64,000 nucleotides of DNA. Origin: Coriolopsis trogii. Its lineage: Eukaryota > Basidiomycota > Agaricomycetes > Polyporales > Polyporaceae. The notes under the pieces were generated by a model, which worked only from the letters and a program-made list of their open reading frames with translations, was not told the origin of the DNA and did no database searches. A program made the position numbers and the translations under genes. Position 1 is the stretch's first letter, and every line of letters starts with the position of its first letter. This document shows positions 1 through 11,136 of the stretch, piece by piece. The DNA lies in the NCBI GenBank assembly GCA_020543525.1, contig JAHYIO010000027.1:248001-312000 (forward strand), written 5' to 3'.

Positions 1-3000
1 TCGAGCCCATAAAAACAGTGGCCGTACGCAAGGAGATAAACCAGGCAAACCAGGGTGAGTGCTCGTTCTGGACGCGAATGGGCGATGTCGTATCTCTGAC
101 TCTTGGACGACTCGGATCTGGTTGACTAGGCTGACCGTGACAACGAGCAGTACACAAGTCTCCAACACCACAGTAACCGATCGTTGAGTGAACTTGACGC
201 GTCAAACGCGGGACAAGAACGAGACAAGATAGAGGCGTGGCACAGGACCGACGACGTCTGAGTGTGGCCCTTACACACGACCGGCATCGTGTTTGTCCAA
301 AGCATGACAAGCCGCACGAGTCATCATCGCGTTCGTCGAAGCATCATCAGGATCGCAGAACTGCAAGCATCCCAAATCCTTGTGCGTGCAATCTACGACT
401 CGTCGAAACACACGGAGGGCGTGGTACATGTGTTCACGGCTTTCAGACGTCACACGCGACGCGCCTGCATCTCACAGTGGTTAGAGGGCGCTCAAACTCG
501 TGCTGGATGCTCGGCGCGCACTTCATCAAAGTCTCGACCAAATTCTCTCGGTTCTCGTTCCTTCAGGTTCGGCCTGAAGAAAATTGCGCGTCGCAAGCAG
601 ACAGCTGCGCTATCCATCGCGCAGCATCTCGGCGAGTCCTCACCTTCTCAGACGTAGCCTCCGCATGGCGCTGACGCGCATTCAGCAGGGATGTCGCGTC
701 CCCGGAGCAATATTCTACACTAGGTTGCTGCAAGGAGTCAGTTTTCGCTGTCGCAAAGACGGACCCTCGAAGGTAGTCCAGTGGCGTGGCGTTCAGCAGA
801 TTCAACGAGGACGCGACGATCACGTGACCGGGGCTATTGGGCAGGTTCCACCGGTACGGGCGCCTCGGGACAAAGAAAGAGGAGGCTGTGCCGCCCAAGT
901 GCGGCTTGGTCGGCAACTCCTCCCACTCGAGCACCATCGACCTCATGCTGTCTCCGCCAACAACGGTACGCAAATGCGACCTGTCAGATCTACTTACCTG
1001 TTCTGCTGCTCACCTTTGCCTTGCCAATTCGCAGATCGCAGCACGCAGTGGCTGGTTGGTGCATGCGCATTCTGGGCGCGGTCGCCGAGTTTCTTCTGCT
1101 CTGGTCCATGATGCCATCGTATCTGGGATCAATAAGGGTCAGGACTATTTCACACAGACTTTCACAACGCATTGATAATGTAATAAATTCAGGCTCGATA
1201 TCAAGGAAATGGAGGCGGTTCCACATTCACGCGTCGAGAGAAGAGGAAATGCGCGGAGGCGGTCAGTATCAATCTTTGAGACTCTTCTTGCGTTCTGATA
1301 ACACTGCCTCAAGGACTCCCGTGCCTGTTCCCGATGGCCGCATGAATACGCCGCGCAGTACTGCTCCAATCTCCAGGGTGAATTCGGAGGCACAATTGCT
1401 TGAGGTGCCGTGGGTCGTTGCGCACGCAGCGCCATACGTCAAGATTTCCCTCGAATTCGCCTACACAGGACAGGAAGTTGTAAGTCCCCCTGCCCACATC
1501 TGTATGCGTCCAGCGAGATGATAGCAGAGCATAGGCCCAGATGCGGCAACACAGATTGCGCGCACTCAACCAACGCGCAGTTACCTCAACCACCATCGGC
1601 CTCGCTAACCAGATGGATTGAGATATCAATGCGAGGAAGAGTGCTGCATCCACGCCGCCCAAAGAGAGTCAGGTATGGAAATTCCAAGTTCCTGACATCA
1701 TTCGACGCGTTCACGAACATCTAGACCACCACGGCCATCGAACCCGAAAAGGACATCCAGCGCTTACCGAAAGAGTTAGACGCCCTCTCCCCAACGCGAC
1801 ATTACGGCTGATAATGAGCCTCATGGCGCTTGGTTAAACGGGGGTTCGTTTTGCTTTTGCTGGCGGCGACGGAGCCCCTCTCTTGCTCGATCCATCTCAG
1901 ATGTGTTTCTTTGCATCCCTGGGGCGATCACAGACGGCATGCAAGCATTGTGGCGATCGCGTCATGTCTGCGAAGAGACCTTATCGCGTGCATCGATTCG
2001 CGCGTATGCCAGCGACGACGGAGACATTTCTGGGAGGGCCGGACCACTAGAGAGGATGGAGATGGGTTGCCTATGGTTATCTGGGCTGTATGGGCAACTG
2101 TGAGCATTTCTTTCTATTCACTTCTTGTGCGCAAACACACCGACTTCCTGCGTGCCAATATGACTCATTTTTTTGGTCCACATTGCGTTGGGTTGGGGCA
2201 GGTTTATCGTGAACCCGAGGATCAGCAGAGTATGCGAGAACGACGAGGAGAATCAGAGGCGAAGGAGGTGGCTCGGAATTCGAGTTCGTGGTCTGAGAGA
2301 AACCCGCCCACGCCTCCCCTCAGACTATATGTATTCAAAGCGCCTCATGGGTCTTGACCGCTTGTGTCTACATATTGCTCCTACTATGCGAGATGCAAGG
2401 CAGGTCTTGGTCTTTTGTTTCACCCATGAAGTGCTCCAAGCGTACACCGCTACCTGCCAAACATTGTTGTTGTGTCCCACCTCCTGGCCCATGCACAACG
2501 GCGATGACAGCGCTTTTGCTCACCACTCGATCGTTGAGGGATGGTTGATTGGTCCTCTGAACTCGTCACCTACTCCATACCCCTCTCATATGCGCCGAAT
2601 CCATCGCGAGATTGCTGAGGATCGTCCGTTTTGAGGCGATGACGTGGACGATGCGTCGAGATTTCGACCCCCATTCCTTGACGAAATGTGTATTGCATGA
2701 AGCGAGACTTACTACTAGCAATTCATTATTTGCATTGGTCCATGCACGCAGCGTATACGTCTTGGACGATGGAGTGTGCCAAAAGACAACAGGTCACATT
2801 GTGAGGTGTTTCTATGGTGCGCCACACATTCCCTCAACAATACATGGCGCAAGATCGTACGCAATCGATGCCCAACTGTGTCATATTTGAACAAAGTCTT
2901 CCCCTCACCCTCCTATACGATGCAAAACATCCCCAAGCACCACCTCCAATCACCACCTCCAGGTCCCAGGTCGTAGGCGCGATGGTGCATATGGTAGACA

Positions 3001-3152
3001 CGGTATATCCAGTATTGTATACACATCGTACATCACAATAGATCGTCGACTCCATCCACATAACATATATGCCTGAACGGAGTGACGAAAGGAACGTACA
3101 TAGAGGAGCTGAAGAACGGTACCAGAAAGCACGACTCGTACAGCTAACAAGA
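1..3152. other. 3.1 kb with no supported gene
   Basis: No reading frame here shows a recognisable family or a coherent exon chain. A minus-strand open segment at 563-973 (about 136 codons, with a Trp/Pro-containing start) and another at 1309-1662 with a hydrophobic beginning could be pieces of a decayed gene, but I cannot join them with convincing splice sites. Overlapping open frames on both strands are of the length expected by chance at this GC content. Confidence 0.5.
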
Positions 3153-4397
3153 TCACTCGACCTTCTTGGCCTCCAGATTTTCAACAGGTTTTCGCCTCTC
3201 CAACACCTGCACCCATTTCTTCGGAAACCATCCTTCCCGGCCTTCCCGTGTCCTGCCCTTCCACCATTCGCTTCCTTCGACCTACGAGGAAGTTTGTTAG
3301 CCGAGATTGTGGACCCACATAACCAATGTACGTACCTCAAGTCTGGGGTCCACCTCGGCACCTGTCGCAGGATCCAGCTTTCCCATGACCGCGACAATCT
3401 CGTTCTCCTTGAGAGACAGCTCCGCTGGCGACGATGCCTCGAATGAATACAACGCCCGAGCAAACGTGAGCTGCGACGGGTCCAGTGGGGGCAGAGGTCC
3501 CTGAATCTGCCCCGACGCAATCTGCGCCTGCTGGCGCTCGGTGAGGATGCGGATAAGCTTGTGCATCGCATACGGGACCCCGAAGATCGCGAGGAGGAAG
3601 ATGATAAGTGGTTTCCGGCTCGCCTTGGGCGCGGGCGGTTGGGGGCCCTGCACCGGCCGTCCGTTGACAAAGTCGCGGAACTCGCCCCGCATGGCCCCTG
3701 GGCCGCTCGAGGACCGGCCGGTGAGCAGGTCGCGCATCCAGCGGACGAGACCAAACAGTCCGAGGACGCTCCCGAGGGCGTTGCGGAGCTGTCCAAACTG
3801 TTCGATGACGCCGACCATGGCGAAGAACGAGGAGTGGGTGGCCATAAACGTCGACTCGAGCATCTGGGCGACGCCCGAGAATGTCTGTACGATGGAGTGG
3901 AGGAGCGCAAAGGTGTGCTGCGTTGTTGCTTCGAGAGTTTGACCGAGTGAGGGGTTGTTGGGGTCGAATGGCCCTCCTGGACCTGGCATGCCATACCCCA
4001 TCCCTGGCATACCTCCGTACATCCCGCCCATTCCGTAGCTCCCATAACCACCGCCTGCGCCATAACCTCCATACCCTCCTCCGTAGCCCATCCCTCCGTA
4101 CATGCCGCTGTTCATCCCATACGGCGAATAGGTGGAGGCTCCATAACGAAGAGGTGAGTAGGAAGAGTATGGAGACGCAAAGGAGTTGTTCATGGCCGTA
4201 GAGGTCGTGGGAAAGGTAGTGTTCGTTGCTGTTGAGAAGGCTGCTGGACGAGTAGGGACAGATGGGGGGGCAGAAGATGTCGCTGACGAAGTGGAGGGTG
4301 CAGCAGGGGCCTGGGAAGTCGGGGCGGCCGGGGCAGGAGCAGAAGTAGCAGTGGACGCGGCGGTGGCTCTCTCCCAAGGCTTTGGAGGTGAAGGCAT
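3153..4397 (-). CDS. PEX13: Peroxisomal membrane protein PEX13 (docking complex, SH3 domain)
   Basis: PEX13 is an integral peroxisomal membrane protein. With PEX14 it forms the docking site for the cargo receptors PEX5 and PEX7 during matrix-protein import. The model has two exons, 4397-3336 and 3281-3153, around a 54-nt GT-AG intron, giving 396 aa. The N-terminus carries the PKPWE motif typical of the family. A Ser/Pro/Ala-rich stretch and a Gly/Tyr/Met repeat region (about residues 75-145) follow, then hydrophobic segments including one near residue 270 (ending FGVPYAMHK). A C-terminal SH3 domain begins ARALYSFEAS. The intron falls inside the SH3 domain; splicing restores the EWWKGR and GWFPKKWV motifs. 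The start is chosen because it lies directly before the conserved PKPWE. Identification is confident; only a tiny extra 5' exon is possible. Confidence 0.95.
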
Positions 4398-4893
4398 CGC
4401 AGAGCGAGACGATGGCCGACGACGACAACGGCGACGGCGACGAGGAGATGAGCAGCGATGAGGGTCCGAGGGTCCAGGGATGTGTATTCAGCGCAATTAC
4501 GGCGTGCAGCATTCCCGAGTCCCGTCGGCGTCTGCCGGCGTCGTACCCACGGTCGTCGTCGTTCTCGTCATCGTGGCCATCGACAAGTTCAACGACGAAC
4601 TCGACATGCCTTCTGCTCCTCTTTAAAAGTCTTTGTCTGCCCTTCATTACGAACCCATATCTTTTGGGAGTAAAATGCTTTTAGCGAGCCGTCAACACGT
4701 GTACATCGAGTCAGCCAATTGAAGTTCGAAGGATGCCCGAAACAACAGCATATATTCATGATTATTCGTGAGTCATACATAGCATGTCTCGTGAAGAGGA
4801 ACGCATAGGTTAGGTATTGATCGAAACATCAGGTGAGGTATCAAATGGGTCGCTGCGCTCGTGCGTTCGTCATCCGCCCCGTCTGCGTATTTG
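4398..4893. promoter_or_regulatory. Upstream region of PEX13
   Basis: This 496-bp gap lies between the PEX13 start and the stop codon of the next minus-strand gene. It must hold the PEX13 promoter and the 3' end of its neighbour. I see no clear TATA box or further coding sequence. Confidence 0.4.
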
Positions 4894-6177
4894 TCAGACC
4901 CCCTTCACCTTCATCTGGAGCCTCGCACTTCTCCTCAGGGGAACAACGGGAGCCGCAGGCGTACTTGGACGCAGAGCAGCATATTTGGCCGGCATAGGTG
5001 GGATCAACACATAGGGGATCGCCCGCGAAGGCGCGGATTTGGCAGCAGGCGATCTCGTCTTGTCTTGAAGCCGGGGCTCAGGCTCAGGCTCAGGCTGGGG
5101 CTCAGGAGAGTGTCGATCATGGGGAGACCCGCGCAAGTCCAAAAGCGTGTCTGTGCGCTGCAACCGGTTGGCGGGAGGAACACTCGTGCGGGAATGGCCC
5201 GCCTGGGACAAAGGATGCGCATGCCTACGCGACGAAGGACCTGCCTCTGCCGATGGGCTGTGTCGCATGTCGTCTACCCGGGGTGGCAGCAAGCTCCTCT
5301 TGATCCCGAACTCGACGGGCGGCGACCCGATGCGCACCCATTGTCCGTCAGCGGCATGGAACATGTGCATGAACCCGCCAACCTTAGATGCCTTCTGCTT
5401 GCCGACCGCCTCCTCGCTCTCTTCCTGGATGGTGCACAGCGGCCCGCGCTTGCTGGTCGACGGACCTGCGCTCGGCCCGCCGGTATCCCGATGGTACTCG
5501 TCAGGATCTGACGGCAAGCGGACAATGGGCAGCTCTCCGTTAAAGAGCGTCTCCTTGGGGGGGCCTCGTGGATCGATGATTACTGTCGCCTCGGACCTCA
5601 GGCTCGCCGTGCTAACCGCGTCGTCATCGATCGCTGGCGGAGCGGAACCCTGCGCACGGGCCCTTGCGCCATGTCGGGCGCGCTCGGCCTCTACTGCTTC
5701 GAGGAAGTGCAGAGCGTCCGGCCCAAGCTGCGATCGGTCGATGAGCTCTGGGGGGTTCGAGACGTCGCGCATGTAACCCAGCCGCTGGACGACGCCTTCC
5801 TCTTCGTGCCACCAATTGAAGCCTCCGCCGATGCGCTGTTCGCGTCGTGGGCGCCATCCGTCTTTCTTCGGGGTCAAGACGACCGAACCAGGGTCATACC
5901 CGGCCAAAGCCTGTGGAGTCTGCGGGCGCTCTTCGTCCCCCATCACGCTGTCACCGTCCTCGTCTACCAAGGCAGTCGAGGTGCGGGAGAGAGGTGCTGA
6001 GGGTGCTCTTCCTTGGGACGCGCCTTCTTGGTTAGGCAGTTGGTCTTCCGTGTAATGCCAGCGAAGGTGGTGGCCTGCACCGGTGGCGGAGAGCTCAACC
6101 GAGATCCGGTGAGCGTCGGGATAATGTTGCTGAATCAGTTCTTCTATGGAGGGTGCTTGCGGGGCGTTTGAACTCAT
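4894..6177 (-). CDS. Unrecognised 427-aa protein, single exon
   Basis: The function is not recognised. The frame is intact from ATG to stop without introns, and its composition is protein-like. The N-terminus (MSSNAPQAPSIEELIQQHYP) resembles a short structured helix. About residues 95-160 are Trp/Gly-containing and look globular (GGFNWWHEEEG, then a stretch around DALHFLEAVEAERARHG). A second ordered stretch at about 265-305 contains GFMHMFHAADGQWVRIGSPP. The rest is Pro/Ser/acidic and probably disordered, with a small Pro-Glu-Pro-Gln repeat near residue 360, and the C-terminus is basic. No signal peptide or transmembrane helix is visible. It may be a fungus-specific regulatory or scaffold protein, but nothing in the sequence names it. 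Coding status is fairly secure. Confidence 0.75.
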   Translation of the reverse strand: MSSNAPQAPSIEELIQQHYPDAHRISVELSATGAGHHLRWHYTEDQLPNQEGASQGRAPSAPLSRTSTALVDEDGDSVMGDEERPQTPQALAGYDPGSVVLTPKKDGWRPRREQRIGGGFNWWHEEEGVVQRLGYMRDVSNPPELIDRSQLGPDALHFLEAVEAERARHGARARAQGSAPPAIDDDAVSTASLRSEATVIIDPRGPPKETLFNGELPIVRLPSDPDEYHRDTGGPSAGPSTSKRGPLCTIQEESEEAVGKQKASKVGGFMHMFHAADGQWVRIGSPPVEFGIKRSLLPPRVDDMRHSPSAEAGPSSRRHAHPLSQAGHSRTSVPPANRLQRTDTLLDLRGSPHDRHSPEPQPEPEPEPRLQDKTRSPAAKSAPSRAIPYVLIPPMPAKYAALRPSTPAAPVVPLRRSARLQMKVKGV

Positions 6178-8152
6178 GGCTGTGGGTTACTCGTGGTCAG
6201 TGACCGCCTCGCTTGCCTCATGCCAGGGTCACCCACCGTTAATTTTGAAACGAATTTGCGGTCTGCGAACTTGGCGGGAGGGGAGGAGAAATGTTGGGGA
6301 GGAGATGCGTTCCCTCCATTGCGATCGCAGCCGTCGTCTCAAATACGTCGACGCATTCCCGCTCTTTGTGCTGCGAAAGCGCATAGTAACTCCGCTTGGC
6401 CGCTACGCTTTGTCGGCCGTCGTCTTTGTGGGGGAGGAACACGCTTTGACAGCGCCTGTCTTGGTCAGGGCTTTCACACAGCAGGGCGCCAAACCTTTCC
6501 TAATGCGGTCATCGGTCCCCCCTCTCCTTTATTGTACCACTGGGTGGGTCCCTTAGGGCTCTCGACCGGCAGAGTCGACTCCTGGCATCATAAACGCGGT
6601 CGCTTTACGACGCTCTGATGCCCATGTCCAGCATAGGGGGTGCTCAGAGATAATTGCAGAGACCTGGAGAGCCAGTCATGCCTATTTGTGTTGAGGACGC
6701 TCATAGCACCCTGACCCGTCGAGGAGATGCGTCCCCTTTCCCTCCGCAGACATATCTATGTCTGAGCTTGAACTTGCCAATCGGTGGACGCCTATTGATT
6801 CCATACTAACATATTGGTACGCCTGTCAGGGCCTTTCCATTTCACGAATTCATGGCAAAGCAGATAGCGGACGATCGTCGTCCAAAGCGTCAAGCTTGGA
6901 CCGTTGGACAAAGTGCCAACGTGAGTGGCAGACAAGATCCTCGCATCGTTATTTTGTTTATATATGCCGTCGCCTGGCGTAGCTGAGACGTCGACTGCCT
7001 CTCACGCTGAACCTGCTTCGCCCCCAACTTATCTCTACCATGGTTTACGTGCTTGACATATTCAGGGCGGGACTACTCAGTCTTCCGACGCACTCCAGGA
7101 GGATTGCGTTGCAACAGACCAGCAATTGCTGCCAGCCCAGGCCCGCGAGTCGCGATGCTGAACGACAGCGACGAAGCCTTGAGGGAATTGCAGCGTGACT
7201 GAGCCACCCATGGTACGTCTGCGCTTGCACGTTGTGCTACACTCTGTCGCATCTCGTTAGCACTATTGCTCTCCCTGATTATCACTCTTTCGGATATACA
7301 TCAACTCCCCTACACGACATTCCATGGTATGTTATGTACGCGTACTGCTGTTCTCGAGTGTATCATGATTTCCTTTGGGTTACAATGGATTATTTGCATG
7401 CAGTGGTAGAATGTCGGAAGGTGCTGATTGCCCTCGCATTCAGGTTGCTCGTGGATCTGTCGACGCTACACCGCTGAATTTGAGCGTACGTGCCCATGGT
7501 TATGGTGAGAGTCATACTCGATACCGCACAAATGACAAGATGGTATTCCAGGAATCCCAACAACGACACTAGAAATGTGAGCTCTCTGTACTTTACTGCA
7601 TGTGCAGGGCTTCGGCATAATCGTCCACTGTCCGAAGGATAGACGAGGATGCTGATCGAGTACCGCTCGACAATCGACACTTCATCGCGTCACATCCTCA
7701 TGCCATGCGTGCCGCTGCTTTCTTCAAGCCTTCTAGGATACTGCCCGGTTATAGCACTTTGCTATTGGGGAGACGGTAGTACGGGACTCGTGCACAAATC
7801 TGAGTGGGGCGACCTCTATGCATCCCGCTCCTCAACATTCTCCGGTGTCTCTGCTTGTAGGCCTCTCCCCTCAGGTCTACTTCTGCTGCCTCGTGTCTTC
7901 TGTAGCCTGGATTAGTCTCTGGCGATGGAGCCTAGTTGGTCGTCGACGGAGATTGAGACTCAGCTGCGCGGGAAAAGACGGTACCCGAGACAGCAAGCGC
8001 TCAATTATTTAACGAAAACCTCGCTCGCCTCCCTCTTTCTCCACTACCCACAGCTCATCGAGCGCGGCGACTCCCTCTCAGCTAGCTCTTGCCGCTCCTT
8101 ACAGGCCCCTGCAGCACCTCTACTCCTCTCTCTCACTTATTAACGACGCCCT
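6178..8152. other. 2 kb intergenic, nothing recognised
   Basis: No coherent gene is seen. The last 150 bases before 8153 are rich in C and T, as expected of a basidiomycete core promoter and 5' leader for the next gene. Confidence 0.5.
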
Positions 8153-8599
8153 ATGGAGCAAAACGAGAACACGATCCCCGCGGGGCTCCCCCCTGCTCCC
8201 ACCCCGGTCCTTGCTGACCATCTCGAACGGCGAGTGTTCAGTGACCTCTTACAATGGAATGCTGGGGAGAATCTTGTGGTTGGAGAGGTTGTACGCCCCG
8301 TTACTCCCGCATGCGACGCATTCGAATGGCCCCAGTTCCCAGTGGAAATGGAGCGGCCGATGGCTCTCGACACCGCATTTGGAGGTACCGAATGCCTCAA
8401 GCAGGTGTTTTCCTCGGCGTATGTGTTTGCTGTCTAACCGTACTTTTTATTGCCTACTCACGAGTACTTGCATAGTCAATCTACCGCGACAAAGACCGAA
8501 AAGACCACGGAGACGGAGGAACAGTGGTTTGATGAAGAAGACTTTGTTTTCATGAACGAGCCAATGGACTGGAGTATCAAGCCCTCTGCTGATACGTAG
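8153..8599 (+). CDS. Small acidic unrecognised protein, two exons
   Basis: Exon 8153-8418 ends at an excellent GTATGT donor and exon 8476-8599 follows a TAG acceptor. The spliced product is 129 aa and the intron is 57 nt. No family is recognised. The N-terminus is Pro-rich. The middle contains HLERRVFSDLLQWNAGENLV and a Trp-containing stretch, and the C-terminal exon is acidic and aromatic (EEQWFDEEDFVF, then MDWSIKP), reminiscent of a short protein-interaction motif. Without splicing the first frame would run into a stop 19 nt past the donor. The pyrimidine-rich leader and clean splice signals support a real gene, but no homolog could be checked. Confidence 0.5.
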
Positions 8600-9498
8600 G
8601 CATTGTCTCCGCCATCCCTTCAACGCGAACGGTTGTATGATGCATGTGGTTCTCTATTATGGTCCTCTCTACCCTGTCATCTTCACTGCTCGTCGGACAT
8701 CTCTATCACTGTACATCTATTCATGTATATAATTATCTACCATACCAGTATTTCTCTCTCTCTCTATGTATTTATAGTTGCGAATCGTATTGCCGACTTC
8801 CGCTGCATCCGTCTGTGCGGTCGTTCCAAGGCGTCAAAACTCGGCGCCATAGTATGCTCTCGGTCGGGCGCATCGTCCATGCCCTAGGAATCCATAAACA
8901 GCGTAGCTAGAGCCTCTTACATACTAGGCTTTGGCATGCTATAAGGGTGACGATAACTTGCACTGAGTTACTACTTTCGAGGTTGACAGAGCTTTTGGTG
9001 TTTCCTGGGAGACGTGGATGTTGAACTTGACGCATTCTACAAATCTCATGTTGGAAACGACTCACAATGGTAATCCCATCCATACTATATCTCCTACTAT
9101 ACCATTACAGATGCGTTACACTGCAAACTGAAGAGTGATAGAATGACTTCTATGCAGCGTCGCGTTCGGCGAGATCGATTTGAATCCTAGACACGCTTGA
9201 CCGCGACTTTGTTCTCTTCTCCCAATTTGAGCTGCTGTTTGAGGTAGTAGTGAGCACATGATTGCGCAAGTCTGTTAAACAAACTGCTTGTAGATGTTGC
9301 ATCTCGTGAGCAGGCCTCCGTCTCACGAGGTACCCAGATCCAACAGGCGCTCTCAGAGAGATAAAGCGCAGCCAACGCTGTTTCGGGCGCTTCCGCCCTT
9401 GCACCCGAACCGTAACCTACACTCTGAGCCTTACTCTCAGTCCCTCTCCTCACACCCTCATCGAGTGTAATTCCTCCTCCTCTCTTCCCTTAAACAAC
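8600..9498. other. 0.9 kb intergenic
   Basis: This holds the 3' flank of the upstream small gene, including a CT dinucleotide run near 8756-8766, and a C/T-rich leader just before 9499. No coding sequence is supported. Confidence 0.5.
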
Positions 9499-10605
9499 AT
9501 GTGCTCAATACGGGTTGTGCTTGACACCGCAATGACCGTGGGTGGTGGGTCATATGCCTCCGATGTCTGGTTCTGGTTAGCTGACCCTTCACTGGCCCAT
9601 TTTCCAGGAACGGCGGTCAGAGAACTTGACGAGCAGGCCCAGAGGGATTACTCCCAATGGGAAACTGAAGATCTAAGAAGCTTCGCTGGTGCGGTCTCTG
9701 CAGAGATCAATTCGTTATTGTATCCGTGCCCCTACGGCTCAAAGCCAAAGACTCGGCAATTGGAGGAGTACGCGAGCGTCTTGTCTCTCATCCCAACTCT
9801 CGATCTAGTCACAAGGCAGCTGCAAGAAAGGAGGTTGTGGGAGCCCGCTGGGCCACCGTACGGGATTGCCCCCGCACTGCGAGCCAAAGCGGGTGGTGCA
9901 GGAGGAATGGCGGTTCAGGCACCTGTTCCGGCGGCCCCTCCTCCCGTCCCAACTGTTCGCGCCCCCGTCGCCCCCCTCGTACCACATACTACCTCGGCTG
10001 CTCCCAGGGGCAAGAAGAGGTCAAACCCGCACCCGCCTTCTGAATCGCGCAAGTCAAAGAAGCCCAAACCCTCCGCGCAACGCAACGACAAGACTCCCAA
10101 GCCTTCCACTCAACGCAAGCGAACGAAGCAAGCTCCGACCCCGTTGGAAGTGAACGAGAGTCAAGACTCAACACGTCCGCGAGAGACGTCTCCCGATAAT
10201 TCCAGCGATCAAGGGGGTGCGGGCCCTTCGACTTTCCCCGGTGCCCTCCAGGACCTCAGTCCATCATCCGTCGCCCTCGCCCTCGCCGTCAGTCCTTCTG
10301 CCGATGCCGCAAGTCTTACCTTGCTCGTCGCGGCGGGCAAAGAAAACAAGGGACGCGAAACGGGACCCCTCCCAAAGAGAGCCGGGGATCTCCCAAAGGT
10401 AGACGCGTTGAGCAGCCCCGATGGTAGCGGGGGCGAACAGGTCCGCGGGAAAGGAGGTAGAACGAAGAAGGTGATTCAACACATACAGGGTACGCGCGTC
10501 TCAGCGCGCGTCCAAGCTCGGAAGGCTGCAGGTAGTACCGAGAGTAGAGAGACCTCAGGGAACGAGGACGCTATCGAAGGAAAGGGGAAGGGAAGGGCCT
10601 TGTAG
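9499..10605 (+). CDS. Unrecognised 368-aa nuclear-like protein with basic disordered region
   Basis: The frame is open and complete. About residues 1-125 look folded: ELDEQAQRDYSQWETEDLRS precedes helical segments, and EEYASVLSLIPTLDLVTRQL resembles an amphipathic helix. From about residue 140 the protein is Pro/Ala-rich and then strongly basic (KKRSNPHP, SRKSKKPKPS, KRKRTKQ-like clusters), suggesting nuclear localisation. The C-terminus is again basic and ends in a Gly/Lys tail. The family is unknown to me. The first 35 residues are less certain, because a downstream ATG or a small 5' intron ending at TTTTCCAG near 9608 is conceivable. The preceding C/T-rich leader supports transcription start nearby. 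Confidence 0.65.
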   Translation: MCSIRVVLDTAMTVGGGSYASDVWFWLADPSLAHFPGTAVRELDEQAQRDYSQWETEDLRSFAGAVSAEINSLLYPCPYGSKPKTRQLEEYASVLSLIPTLDLVTRQLQERRLWEPAGPPYGIAPALRAKAGGAGGMAVQAPVPAAPPPVPTVRAPVAPLVPHTTSAAPRGKKRSNPHPPSESRKSKKPKPSAQRNDKTPKPSTQRKRTKQAPTPLEVNESQDSTRPRETSPDNSSDQGGAGPSTFPGALQDLSPSSVALALAVSPSADAASLTLLVAAGKENKGRETGPLPKRAGDLPKVDALSSPDGSGGEQVRGKGGRTKKVIQHIQGTRVSARVQARKAAGSTESRETSGNEDAIEGKGKGRAL

Positions 10606-11136
10606 GTCGCCACATTAGGCACGTTTTTCTCCCCCTCCAGCTCGACGGGGCCAGGATGGACAATCAGCTGGACTCCCAACGACACACTGTACTACTACCA
10701 TCGTTTCTGTACTCTCTGTTTCTGTACTCTCGACACGACTGCTTCACACTCCATGTACTTCGATTACTCAATGCAATGCGAGACTTACCCTCTCCTTGAG
10801 AGCGCTTGTGGCGCGAGGACACCGTGACCATCATGACCACGTGACGAGCGTTCAGTACGACATATTTGTACCTGTTAGGTTTCCAAGCCTTTGCTCTCCG
10901 TTTTTGGACAAGGCGGGATAGGCTCGGGGAAGCCGTGCCGAGCAACAGAGGAGCGTGGATAGCGAAGGCGCGTGACAGACGTAGGCATTCATACCAAGTC
11001 TCGCAAGCACAACGATAGCAAAAACGAGTGTTAGTCGGTGGTACAGACAACATGCGGAAGAGTAGGATGACGTATGCAAAGGAGTGGGGAGTGGCACGCT
11101 AGACGTCGTAGATGTAGAGTGTAGGATGAATTGGAC
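10606..11136. other. Convergent 3' region
   Basis: This 531-bp stretch lies between two convergent genes and should contain both 3' untranslated regions. No gene is seen. Confidence 0.5.

Noticed and set aside
781..1662. Possible seven-helix (DUF6534-like) gene in the first 2 kb
   Set aside because: A hydrophobic start is suggestive, but no family motifs or consistent splice chain could be found.
2834..4647. Long minus-strand frames (412 and 436 codons) overlapping PEX13
   Set aside because: They are out-of-frame shadows of the PEX13 exon; only the PEX13 frame has the conserved motifs and SH3 domain.
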